NCBI GenBank assembly: GCA_016794075.1
Contig: JAEUKU010000077.1
Coordinates: 1-25,849, forward strand
Reading direction: 5' to 3'
Source of the DNA: Rhodospirillaceae bacterium
GTDB lineage: Bacteria; Pseudomonadota; Alphaproteobacteria; Dongiales; Dongiaceae
DNA length: 25,849 nucleotides
How positions within the stretch are numbered: position 1 is the stretch's first letter; every line of letters begins with the position of its first letter. The notes under the pieces are model-generated. The model ran no database searches. It saw only the letters and a program-made list of their open reading frames with translations, and was not told where the DNA came from. Shown here one piece after another: positions 1 through 7,366 of this stretch. The translations under genes and the position numbers were made by a program.

Positions 1-312
1 GCCGCGGATCGCGCGGAGCTCGTCCGCCGGCATGTGGGCGAGGTCGCGGCCCTCGAACAGCACCTGGCCGCCGGTGACGCGCCCGACCGAGCCCAGATAC
101 TGCATCACGGCGAAGGCGATTGTGGACTTGCCGCAGCCGGACTCGCCGACCAGACCCAGCGCCTCGCCCTGGGCCAGCCTGAAGCTGATGTCGGGCACCA
201 CCCGCATCTCGCCCGCGCGCACGAAATAGGAGATGCTGACATTGCGCAGCTCGAGCACCGGCGCGTCGGCAGCGAGGGGAGCAGGGCGGGCGGCGAGGGC
301 GGTTGCGGTCAT
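1..312 (-). CDS. Peptide ABC transporter ATP-binding protein (DppD/OppD type), partial
   Basis: This is the first 104 residues of an ABC ATPase; the rest lies outside the window. The start is ATG at 312, with GGGAG upstream next to the stop of the preceding permease gene. The translation shows an N-terminal strand (VLELRNVSISY) and a Walker A motif, GESGCGKST, at about residues 56-64. The text then runs on as in DppD/OppD ATPases (tGGQVLFEGRDL). It would hydrolyse ATP at the inner membrane to power peptide or nickel-type solute uptake through the two permeases encoded just upstream (325-2139), only 12 nt away. The Walker B and signature motifs lie beyond the edge, so the family call rests on Walker A and the operon. 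The substrate is unknown. Confidence 0.9.
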   Translation of the reverse strand, partial: MTATALAARPAPLAADAPVLELRNVSISYFVRAGEMRVVPDISFRLAQGEALGLVGESGCGKSTIAFAVMQYLGSVGRVTGGQVLFEGRDLAHMPADELRAIRG

Positions 313-324
313 CGCGGCGTCTCC

Positions 325-1185
325 CTAGTCCCGCATGCTGATTTCGCGCATGCCGTCGGCCAGCAGGCTGAACCCCACCACCAGCGAGGTGATCGCCGCC
401 GCCGGGAACAAGGCCATGTGCGGATAGATCGACATCAGCGCGTAGCTGTCCTTCACCATGCCGCCCCAATCCGGGTCCGGCGGCGGCAGGCCGAGGCCGA
501 GGAAGCCGAGCACGCCGATGGCGATGGTGGTGTAGCCCATGCGCAAACAGGCATCGACGATCAGCGGCCCGCGGGCGTTGGGCAGGATCTCCACGAACAT
601 GATGTAGAGCGCGGATTCGCCGCGCATCTTGGCCGCGGCGACGTATTCGCGCTCGCGCAGCTCGAGCGTCATGCCGCGCACGATGCGCATGATCTGCGGC
701 GTGGCGATGAAGATGACGGCGAGCACGATGTTGAAGGCGCTGGGCCCGAACCGCATGATGACGATGATGTAGAGCACGATCGCCGGGAAGGACAGGATGA
801 TGTCCGAGACCCGGTTGATCAGATTGTCGACCCAACCGCGGTAATAGCCGGCGAGCAGGCCGAGCAGGCAGCCGAGGGCATAGGCGGCGAAGACGGCGAC
901 CGGCGCCACGCTCAGCACGGTGCGCGAGCCCCAGATGATGCGGGTGAGGATGTCGCGGCCCGACATGTCGACGCCGAGCCAGTTGACCGCGCTCGGCGTC
1001 GGGTCGCCGAGCGCGTCGAGGTTGCTGGCATTGGGCTCGAAGGGCGCCAGGAGTGGGGCGAAGAGCGCCACCACCACCCAGAAGGCGACCAGGAAGGCGC
1101 CGATCACGCCAACCGGCGATTCGCGCAGCAGCCGCACCCGTTCCCAGATCTGGGAGACCGCGCCGGCGTTTTCGGTCATGGCCAT
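325..1185 (-). CDS. Peptide ABC transporter permease (DppC/OppC type)
   Basis: An inner-membrane permease subunit of 286 aa, the usual size for DppC/OppC. A cytoplasmic N-terminus is followed by a first membrane segment (about 27-48), then the typical DppC sequence with the periplasmic stretch HWLGVD-like (NWLGVDMSGRDILTRIIWGSR). The cytoplasmic coupling loop YVAAAKMRGESALYIMFVEI..LPN matches the EAA motif that contacts the ATPase. The ATG at 1185 has GAGGAAG at good spacing. It is the second gene of a minus-strand operon, 12 nt after the DppB-type gene and 12 nt before the ATPase gene. With its DppB-type partner it forms the transmembrane channel. The sequence does not fix the substrate. Confidence 0.93.
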   Translation of the reverse strand: MAMTENAGAVSQIWERVRLLRESPVGVIGAFLVAFWVVVALFAPLLAPFEPNASNLDALGDPTPSAVNWLGVDMSGRDILTRIIWGSRTVLSVAPVAVFAAYALGCLLGLLAGYYRGWVDNLINRVSDIILSFPAIVLYIIVIMRFGPSAFNIVLAVIFIATPQIMRIVRGMTLELREREYVAAAKMRGESALYIMFVEILPNARGPLIVDACLRMGYTTIAIGVLGFLGLGLPPPDPDWGGMVKDSYALMSIYPHMALFPAAAITSLVVGFSLLADGMREISMRD

Positions 1186-1197
1186 CTGCGCGCTTCC

Positions 1198-2139
1198 TCA
1201 GCTGAACCGGATGCGGGGGTTGAGCATCATGTAGCCGAGATCGCCGGCGATCTGCGTCATCACCGAAACGAAGACGGCGAAGAGCGAGGCCGCCTGCACC
1301 GTCGCCACGTCCTGCGCCAGCGCCGATTCCAGGATCATGCGGCCGAAGCCGGGATAGGCGAAGACCGCCTCGACCACCACCACGCCGGTGATGAGGTAGT
1401 TGATCTGCAGCAGGATCACGGTGAAGGGTGCGATCATGGCATTGCGCAGGGCATGCTTCAGGATCACGTCGCGGAAGCTGAGACCCTTGAGGATCGCGGT
1501 GCGGATGTAGGGCCGCGTCATCACCTCGACCATCGAGGCGCGCACCATGCGCACGACATAGCCGAGGTCGTAGAGCACCATCACCGTCACGGGGAGCACG
1601 AGCTGCGCCGCGATCGGCCAGCCGGCGCCGGAATCGAGCGGCGAGGTGCCGGGCAGCCAGCCGAGGCCGATGACGAAGATCGAGGCCAGGAACACGCCAG
1701 AGGCGAATTCGGGCACCGAGGTGGTGACGATGCTCCCCACCGAGATGGTGCGGTCGAGCACCGAGCCCTCGCGCATGCCGGCGGCGATGCCGAGCAGGAT
1801 GGAGAGCGGCACGATGATGGCGAAGGCGAGCGCCGCCAGCAGCAGGGTGTTGGCCAGGCGGTCCCAGATGATGTTGTTGACGGCGGTCTTAAAGAGCGTC
1901 GAATAGCCGAGATCGCCGGTCAGCGTGTTGCCCAGCCATTCGATGTATCGCTCCCAGACGGGCCGGTTGAGGCCAAGCTCTTCCATGAGACGGTCGCGCT
2001 GGTCCTGCGTCGAGAACGGGCCGAGCACCTTGGTTGCGACCTGGCCTGGGGTGAATTCGAAGGCGGCGAAAACCAGGGCCGAAACCGCCAACATCGTGAA
2101 TACAAGCGACGCCAGCCGCTTCAGCAAGAAAGCAAGCAT
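1198..2139 (-). CDS. Peptide ABC transporter permease (DppB/OppB type)
   Basis: A permease subunit of 313 aa, normal for DppB/OppB. It begins with a membrane helix (LAFLLKRLASLVFTMLAVSA), followed by the family-typical periplasmic stretch (FTPGQVA...RLMEELGLNRPVWERYIEWLGNTLTGDLGYS). Several further helices follow, with a coupling loop YIRTAILKGLSFRDVILKHALRN. The start ATG at 2139 has GGAAGGGGAC just upstream, a strong ribosome-binding site. It appears to be the first gene of the operon; no periplasmic binding protein gene sits upstream, since the next gene is an unrelated cyclase. The binding protein may be downstream past position 1 or elsewhere in the genome. Confidence 0.93.
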   Translation of the reverse strand: MLAFLLKRLASLVFTMLAVSALVFAAFEFTPGQVATKVLGPFSTQDQRDRLMEELGLNRPVWERYIEWLGNTLTGDLGYSTLFKTAVNNIIWDRLANTLLLAALAFAIIVPLSILLGIAAGMREGSVLDRTISVGSIVTTSVPEFASGVFLASIFVIGLGWLPGTSPLDSGAGWPIAAQLVLPVTVMVLYDLGYVVRMVRASMVEVMTRPYIRTAILKGLSFRDVILKHALRNAMIAPFTVILLQINYLITGVVVVEAVFAYPGFGRMILESALAQDVATVQAASLFAVFVSVMTQIAGDLGYMMLNPRIRFS

Positions 2140-2324
2140 CCGTCCCCTTCCGGCTTCGCACGCAACTTCGCTCTGGCGGATGGTGCGCCGTCGGCGCCGC
2201 CGCCTCCCTGCATTCTTCTTGATTGCTTGCAGAAGACCATAGGAAGCGCCGGGTGTAAATGGAACACCTCGCGCGACGCCCAGTATCGCGGTTGCGACGA
2301 TGGGCGGGGGAGGGGAGGCCCGCT

Positions 2325-4259
2325 CTAGCGCCAGATCCAGAGGTCGATGGCCTCGTCCCGGCCCCGGACCCTCTGCCCGGTCAGGCGCTGCAGGCCGGAG
2401 AGCAGGTCGCTGCGCCCCGCCGCCTGCACGCTGGCGACGAACTCGGCGGAGGCAACGATCGCGGCGCCGTGCTCCTTGCCCATTTCCTGCAGGCGGCTGG
2501 CAACGTTGACCGTATCGCCGGCGACCGTGATCTGGCCCTGGCGCTCGCCGCCGAGCAGCGCCGCCACGACGGGGCCGTAATGCAACCCGACGCGCAGCCG
2601 CACCGCCTCGGCGCCATGGCTCTTCAAATCCAGGTTCCAGTCGCCCAGATCGGTCATCAGCTGCTGCGCAGCGGCCAGCGCGCGGGCGGCATCGTCGGGC
2701 GCGGTCTCCGGCAGGCCGAAGATGATCATCGCGCCGTCGCCCATGAACTGCTCGATGACGCCGCGATGGGCCAGCGCTGCGCGCTCGATCCGCCCGTGCA
2801 GGTCGCGCAGGAAGGCGACCGTGGCGGCAGGACCCATCTGCTCGCTGCGCCGGGTGAAGCTGGCGACGTCGACGAACATCACCGCCGCGCTCTGCGCCCG
2901 CTCGTTGAAACTCGGCCGGCGCTGCGCTGCCAGCCAGTCGGAGAGCAGCGGCGAGTGATAGCGCGCCAGGTTGTCGCGCTCGTGCTGCAACTGGCCGGAG
3001 ATGCGCCGCTGCTGCACGATGCGGCCGATGAAGGTGGCGAGGCCGATCGACAGCAGCACCAGCGCGAAGGTGGTGGCGTCGAGCCAGAGATAGGCCTCGG
3101 CGAAGGCGAGGTAGGTTCCCAGCGCGGCGGCGAGCCAGAGGGCGCCGGTAGCGCTGCCCGCTACCCCAAGCGAGCGCTGGTTGGCGGCAACGAAGGCGAG
3201 CAACCCGAGCAACCCGGCGACGATCACGTCGATCGCGAAGGTCGAGCCGTCGCGCCGCAGATACTGGCCGGCGGCGATATTGGCCGCGGCGGTGGTCAGG
3301 GCCTCCACGCCTGGCAACTGCGGCGAGAAGGGCGACATGAACATGTCACCGAAACCGAGCGCGGTTGAGCCGATGAAGACTGCCTTCCGCGCCAGCTTTT
3401 CGGCAGGCACCGCGCCGTCGATGACATCGACGAGGGCGTAGGTCGGAAAGGTGCCCTGGCCGCCGTAGTGATTGAGCGCGATGGTGCTGTCGGTGCTGGT
3501 CAGGATCTCGTTTCCGCCCAGGCTGACGCTGGCGCCGAGCATCAGCTGCAGCTCCGACCGCGCGATGTCTCGCAGCAGTTGCACGGCCACGAGCGGCATC
3601 GCCGGCAGGTAGTCGGACTGATCCACCGGCATGGCCAGCGGCACGCGGCGGATGGCGCCATCAGCGTCGCGCGGCACGTTGACATGGCCGAGCAGCGCCG
3701 CCTGGGCCAGACCGTCGATCGGCAGCAGCGCGCCCACCGGGCGCATGGTGAATTGCGGCAAGCCGGGCGTGGCCTGCACGACCGAAAAGCTGTTGCGACG
3801 GACAAGATCGCTCCAGCTGTCGGAGATCGCCGCGACGTCGGGCGCCGCCGCCGCGGCCAGGATCACCTTGCCGTGGCGCGTCAGCGCGGCCGCCAGCGCA
3901 TTGTCGCCCGGTGAAAGCGAATTGCCGATGCTGGGCGTCTCGCGCTCCAGCAACAGCAGGTCGACCGCGATTACCTTCGCCCCCGCATCGGTCAACCGGT
4001 CGATTGCGGCGGCGATCGCGTCGCGCGGCACGGGGAAACGTTGCAAGCGGCTGAGCGTCTTGTCGTCGATGGCGACAATGGCGAAATCCGCGGGCGGGGC
4101 GATGGGCCCACGCGCCATGTGCCGCAGGTCGAGCAGGCGCCCCTCGAGCGAAGCGGTGACGGCGTAGTTGCCGGTCGGATGCCACCAGCCGATCAGAAGG
4201 CCGGCGGCCAGGGCGGCAAGCGCCCAGGCGGACCGCAGTTTTCCGATCGACGTGCGCAT
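2325..4259 (-). CDS. CHASE2-domain class III adenylate/guanylate cyclase
   Basis: A membrane-bound class III nucleotide cyclase of 644 aa. Order: an N-terminal membrane anchor (about 10-26), a large extracytoplasmic CHASE2 sensor (about 35-335, including FAIVAIDDKTLSRL and VFIGSTALG), three membrane helices (about 342-362, 366-388, 393-413), then a cytoplasmic cyclase domain (about 455-615). Both metal-binding Asp are present (D464 in MFVDVASF, D508 in FMGDG). The transition-state pair is also present (N585 and R589 in VNVASR), so it should be catalytically active. The usual base-recognising Lys before FxGD is Gln504, and the partner position is T578 (class IIIb-like), so ATP specificity is likely but not certain. 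It lies 28 nt after the FecR-domain gene, presumably co-transcribed. A Crp-family regulator is divergently encoded next door. Confidence 0.93.
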   Translation of the reverse strand: MRTSIGKLRSAWALAALAAGLLIGWWHPTGNYAVTASLEGRLLDLRHMARGPIAPPADFAIVAIDDKTLSRLQRFPVPRDAIAAAIDRLTDAGAKVIAVDLLLLERETPSIGNSLSPGDNALAAALTRHGKVILAAAAAPDVAAISDSWSDLVRRNSFSVVQATPGLPQFTMRPVGALLPIDGLAQAALLGHVNVPRDADGAIRRVPLAMPVDQSDYLPAMPLVAVQLLRDIARSELQLMLGASVSLGGNEILTSTDSTIALNHYGGQGTFPTYALVDVIDGAVPAEKLARKAVFIGSTALGFGDMFMSPFSPQLPGVEALTTAAANIAAGQYLRRDGSTFAIDVIVAGLLGLLAFVAANQRSLGVAGSATGALWLAAALGTYLAFAEAYLWLDATTFALVLLSIGLATFIGRIVQQRRISGQLQHERDNLARYHSPLLSDWLAAQRRPSFNERAQSAAVMFVDVASFTRRSEQMGPAATVAFLRDLHGRIERAALAHRGVIEQFMGDGAMIIFGLPETAPDDAARALAAAQQLMTDLGDWNLDLKSHGAEAVRLRVGLHYGPVVAALLGGERQGQITVAGDTVNVASRLQEMGKEHGAAIVASAEFVASVQAAGRSDLLSGLQRLTGQRVRGRDEAIDLWIWR

Positions 4260-4287
4260 GATGGGGGGTCGGGCTCGCTGCCGCCGA

Positions 4288-4929
4288 TCAGGGGAAGGTC
4301 ACCCGCGCCAGCGTCTTCGCCACCCGTTCCGCGCCCCATTGCTTGGGTTCGCCGACGGTGCCGTCACGGGCCACGTCGATGCCATAGCCGGTGCCGATGA
4401 CATAGCCGTCGCCGCGCTTGCTGCGCACCTCGACGCGGCCCTTCAGCACCAGCACGTTGGTGCCGCGCTTCGGCGTCTCCATCACCCATTCGGTCGAGCG
4501 CACCGAGGCAACCGCCACCGGGCCGAAGACATTGAACGTGCCCCAGGTGCGCACCGGCGCCAGGAACCTGGCGATGCCGCGATGCAGGCTCATGGCGATG
4601 GTCTCGTCCGCGCCCTGCTCGCCGACCAGGGAGCCAAGATTGATCTCCGTCTCGGCGCCGATCGTCAGCGTGGTCCCATCGGAACAGCCGATCTCCACCC
4701 GCCCGTCGCCGCCGGTGCGGATCTGGTCCTTCGGCCCCAGCGCCATGCCGGCCTCGGCCGGGGCTCGTTTGCCGTCATGGGACAGGCTGGCCTCGCCGGC
4801 GACCCGCGCGATCTGGCAATTGCGCAGCTCGGCGAAGGCGGGGTTCGACGCCAGCAGCGCGCCGGAGGCTAATCCAGCCGCCAGAATCGCCAGCCGAAGC
4901 ATCGGCTTCATGGATTTCACACCACGCAT
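4288..4929 (-). CDS. FecR-domain periplasmic protein
   Basis: A 213-aa protein with a signal peptide (basic start, hydrophobic run LRLAILAAGLASGALLA, probable cleavage after AFA at residue 33). A FecR-type beta-rich domain follows (GLGPKDQIRTG-like stretch MALGPKDQIRTGGDGRVEI, then a TTLTIGAETEI strand and GRVEVRS). The ATG at 4929 is preferred over the in-frame ATG at 4911 because AGAGGTGG lies at good spacing upstream. FecR-domain proteins are often encoded beside CHASE2 cyclases. I infer that this one modulates or reports to the CHASE2 sensor of the gene 28 nt downstream; no biochemical role can be read directly. Its upstream region is shared with the divergent Crp-family gene and carries a TGTGA-N6-TCACA site. 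Confidence 0.87.
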   Translation of the reverse strand: MRGVKSMKPMLRLAILAAGLASGALLASNPAFAELRNCQIARVAGEASLSHDGKRAPAEAGMALGPKDQIRTGGDGRVEIGCSDGTTLTIGAETEINLGSLVGEQGADETIAMSLHRGIARFLAPVRTWGTFNVFGPVAVASVRSTEWVMETPKRGTNVLVLKGRVEVRSKRGDGYVIGTGYGIDVARDGTVGEPKQWGAERVAKTLARVTFP

Positions 4930-5072
4930 GGGCCACCTCTATTCCGTTCCAAGTCCGCGGAAAGTCCTGTTATACTATCATTTGTGTCGCACCACCGCCG
5001 GGGAATCCGCGGGCGGTCCGGCGGCGCGGGACCAATACGCACAGTGACATAGGGATTTCGGCGCCTGCCTCC

Positions 5073-5088
5073 TGTGAGGTGCTTCACA
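5073..5088. promoter_or_regulatory. CRP-type operator, perfect TGTGA-N6-TCACA
   Basis: An exact TGTGA-GGTGCT-TCACA palindrome. The arms extend by two more complementary bases on each side (CC...GG, 5071-5090). It lies in the 230-bp divergent region, 72 bp before the Crp-family start (5160) and about 140 bp before the FecR gene start (4929). The arrangement matches the E. coli CRP consensus core. The neighbouring regulator keeps the R-E pair of the recognition helix that reads this core, so it is the likely binder. A GTG that could extend the regulator gene upstream (5079) falls inside this site, which argues for the later start. Confidence 0.75.
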
Positions 5089-5114
5089 GGATCGCCCTGG
5101 CGCCGCGGGCGCAT

Positions 5115-5135
5115 TCCCGCCAGATATCGGCGGGA
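5115..5135 (+). other. Inverted repeat in leader of the Crp-family gene
   Basis: A perfect 7-bp inverted repeat, TCCCGCC / GGCGGGA, with a 7-nt loop (AGATATC). It ends 24 nt before the ATG at 5160. It could form a hairpin in the mRNA leader or be a second protein-binding site. There is no T-tract, so it is not an intrinsic terminator. Confidence 0.4.
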
Positions 5136-5159
5136 CCATGGATTCATTCGGGATTTGGC

Positions 5160-5879
5160 ATGCGGAAACTGGACCAGAACGAACGTCAGGCCTTGATTCG
5201 GCGCAGCTTCCTGTTCCAGGACGTGGCCCAGCCCGTCCTGGAGCGGCTCGCGTCGCTTTCCGTCACCAAGCAGCTGGGGCGGCGCGAGACCCTGTTCAAC
5301 CGCGGCGACGAGGGCGACGCGCTCTATGCCGTGATCGACGGGCTGGTGCGCATCTGGGTCGGCAGCGACAGCGGCAAGGAGCTGACCTTCTCGATCATGG
5401 AACCCGGCGACGTGTTCGGCGAGATCGCCCTGCTCGATGGCCTGCCGCGCACCGCCAACGCCACCACCCAGGAGGCGACCCAGCTGCTGGTCATCCAGCG
5501 CTCGGCGTTTCTCTCGGTTCTCGAGGGTGACGCCAAACTCGGCCGCCACATCATCGAATTGCTGTGCGAGCGGCTGCGGCGCAAGACCGACTTGTTGAGC
5601 GACTTCGCCTTCGCCGAGCTGCCGGTGCGCCTGGCGCGCAAGCTCAACGACCTGGTGACCGCCCATGCCGAGATCGACGGCAACGCGGCGCGGCTCGGCC
5701 GCATCTTTTCGCAGACCGAGCTGGCGCAGATGCTGGGCGTCTCGCGCGAGGCGATCAACAAGCAGCTCGCCGCCTGGAGCCAGAAGGGCATCGTCAGCAC
5801 CGAGGAGGGCGGCCTCACCATCACCGACCTGGGCCGCCTGCGGACCCAGGCGGCATTGGAGCGCGATTCGGCCTTCTAG
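5160..5879 (+). CDS. Crp/Fnr family transcriptional regulator
   Basis: A 239-aa regulator. Residues about 16-130 form a cyclic-nucleotide-binding beta-roll with the phosphate cassette FGEIALLDGLPRTANA (G87-E88 and R97-T98 match the E. coli CRP cAMP-phosphate contacts). A dimerisation helix (about 126-150) follows; the residue matching CRP Ser128 is T143, while that matching Thr127 is Lys. The C-terminal winged helix-turn-helix is at about 155-230. Its recognition helix, VSREAINKQL, keeps the Arg-Glu pair (R196, E197) that reads TGTGA in E. coli CRP; the third contact is Lys201 instead of Arg. No Fnr-type iron-sulphur cysteine cluster is seen at the N-terminus. The ATG at 5160 is chosen because the in-frame upstream GTG lies in the operator. 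Perfect CRP-type sites flank the gene, suggesting autoregulation. Confidence 0.92.
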   Translation: MRKLDQNERQALIRRSFLFQDVAQPVLERLASLSVTKQLGRRETLFNRGDEGDALYAVIDGLVRIWVGSDSGKELTFSIMEPGDVFGEIALLDGLPRTANATTQEATQLLVIQRSAFLSVLEGDAKLGRHIIELLCERLRRKTDLLSDFAFAELPVRLARKLNDLVTAHAEIDGNAARLGRIFSQTELAQMLGVSREAINKQLAAWSQKGIVSTEEGGLTITDLGRLRTQAALERDSAF

Positions 5880-5883
5880 CCGG

Positions 5884-5899
5884 TGTGAAGCGTCTCACA
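5884..5899. promoter_or_regulatory. CRP-type operator, second perfect TGTGA-N6-TCACA
   Basis: TGTGA-AGCGTC-TCACA begins 5 nt after the regulator's stop codon and lies 90 bp before the TPR gene start (5990). A TAGACC hexamer at 5921-5926 is at the spacing expected for the -10 of a class II CRP promoter, but it is a weak match. These were the only two exact copies of the 16-bp pattern found by reading the window, and they bracket the one Crp-family gene. Confidence 0.72.
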
Positions 5900-5989
5900 G
5901 CGCCACGCCGGCGGATCCCGTAGACCAGCGGGACGCGGTGAGCCGGGGATCGGTCCGGATCGAGCCGCCGGATATGAGGGAGACGACAC

Positions 5990-7312
5990 ATGATTCTGAA
6001 AGATCATCGCGGCGCGCCGGTGAGCGGCGCCAATGCCCGGTCGCTGGAGCTCTACGAGACGGCGATCAGCCAGTTCAACTGCTATGTCGGCGATCCCGTC
6101 GCCACCGCCGACGCGGCCCTGGCCGAGAGCCCGGATTTCGCCATGGCGATCGCGCTCAAGGCCTATCTGCTGCTCTCAGGCATGGAGCGCGGGCCGGTCC
6201 CGGCGGCGGCCGAATTGCTCGCCAGGCTGCGCCAGCTGAAGCTGAACGACCGCGAACGCCGCCATGCGGCCGCTGTTGCCTGCTTGGTCGACGGCGCCTA
6301 CCACCGCGCCTCGGAGCGGCTGGAGGACATCCTGGTGGAGGACCCGCACGACATCCTGGCGCTGCAGATGGGCCATCTGCTCGACTTCTACCGCGGCGAC
6401 AGCCGCAACCTGCGCGACCGCGTGGCCCGCGTGCTGCCCGAGTGGCAGCAGCAGATGCCGGGCTATCACGCGCTGCTCGCCATGCATTCCTTCGGTCTCG
6501 AGGAGACCGCGGACTATGCCCGCGCCGAGGAGGCCGGCCGCCGCGCCATCGCGATGAACGGCCGCGACGGCTGGGCCTATCACGCCGTCGCCCACGTGAT
6601 GGAGATGATGGGCCGCTACGAGGACGGCGCCAAATGGCTGCGCGAGGGCGAGGACGGCTGGGCGCCGGAATCCTTCTTCGCCGTGCACAACTGGTGGCAT
6701 CTGGCGCTGTTCCGGCTGGAGGCCGACCAGAACGCCGAGGTGCTGAAGCTCTATGACGGCCCCATCAAGGGCGGCCAGTCCAATGTCGTGCTCGATATGG
6801 TCGATGCATCGGCGCTGCTGTGGCGCTTGCAGCTGCGCGGCCTCGATCTCGGCGACCGCTGGGAAGCCATCGCCGATCGCTGGCAGCCGCTGGGCGAGGA
6901 CCGGCTCTATGCCTTCAACGACGCCCATGCGGTGATGGCGCTGCTCGGCGCCGGCCGCCGGCACGAGGCGGAGCGCGTCGTCGCGACCATGTCGCAAACC
7001 GCGCAGAAGCAATCCGACAATGCGGCGATGACCCGCGACGTCGGCCTGCCGCTGGCGCGCGCCTTCCTCGCCTTCGACCAGGGCAGCTATCCGGCGGTGA
7101 TCGAGATCCTGCGTCCCTTGCGCAACATCGCCGGCCGCTTCGGCGGCAGCCATGCCCAGCGCGACCTCATCGACCTGACGCTGATCGAGGCGGCGCAGCG
7201 CGGCGGCCAGCGCAAGCTGGTCCGCGCGCTGGCCAACGAGCGCCTCGCCTTGAAGCCCAAGAGTCCGCTGGCGCACCGCTATCGCGACCAGGGCGCCCGC
7301 AAGGCCGCCTGA
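5990..7312 (+). CDS. Tetratricopeptide repeat protein, TTC38/StaR-like
   Basis: A soluble 440-aa, all-helical protein with no signal peptide or membrane segment. The sequence has TPR-like helix pairs: an early ALAESPDFAMAIALKAYLLL, a central GWAYHAVAHVMEMMGRYEDGAKWL, and HNWWHLALFRLE. The last two are characteristic of the TTC38 family (StaR-like TPR proteins), whose biochemical role is not settled. TPR proteins mostly act as protein-binding scaffolds. The start ATG has GAGGGAG upstream. It follows the Crp-family gene by 110 bp, and that gap begins with a perfect CRP-type operator, so it is the most direct predicted target of the local regulator. A strong terminator follows at 7333-7366. Confidence 0.82.
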   Translation: MILKDHRGAPVSGANARSLELYETAISQFNCYVGDPVATADAALAESPDFAMAIALKAYLLLSGMERGPVPAAAELLARLRQLKLNDRERRHAAAVACLVDGAYHRASERLEDILVEDPHDILALQMGHLLDFYRGDSRNLRDRVARVLPEWQQQMPGYHALLAMHSFGLEETADYARAEEAGRRAIAMNGRDGWAYHAVAHVMEMMGRYEDGAKWLREGEDGWAPESFFAVHNWWHLALFRLEADQNAEVLKLYDGPIKGGQSNVVLDMVDASALLWRLQLRGLDLGDRWEAIADRWQPLGEDRLYAFNDAHAVMALLGAGRRHEAERVVATMSQTAQKQSDNAAMTRDVGLPLARAFLAFDQGSYPAVIEILRPLRNIAGRFGGSHAQRDLIDLTLIEAAQRGGQRKLVRALANERLALKPKSPLAHRYRDQGARKAA

Positions 7313-7332
7313 TCGGCTATCCTCTCGTCACG

Positions 7333-7366
7333 AACGGCCCGGTGAAAAGCCGGGCCGTTTCTTTTT
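7333..7366 (+). terminator. Intrinsic terminator after the TPR gene
   Basis: A perfect 10-bp stem, AACGGCCCGG / CCGGGCCGTT, with a 7-nt loop (TGAAAAG), followed by TCTTTTTC. It ends the plus-strand transcript of the TPR gene. The T-tract reaches the stop codon of the convergent methyltransferase gene; there is no T-tract on the other strand. Confidence 0.9.

Noticed and set aside
34..2328. Very long plus-strand open frame (over 760 codons) opposite the ABC transporter operon
   Set aside because: His/Asp/Arg/Glu-rich text without domain features, exactly antisense to three clear transporter genes; an artefact of high third-position GC.
2259..3368. Plus-strand open frame opposite the cyclase C-terminus
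   Set aside because: Low-complexity antisense shadow; the cyclase frame carries intact catalytic motifs.
5079..5159. Upstream GTG extension of the Crp-family protein
   Set aside because: The GTG lies inside the CRP-type palindrome and the extra 27 residues are not family-like; ATG 5160 starts just before the conserved core.
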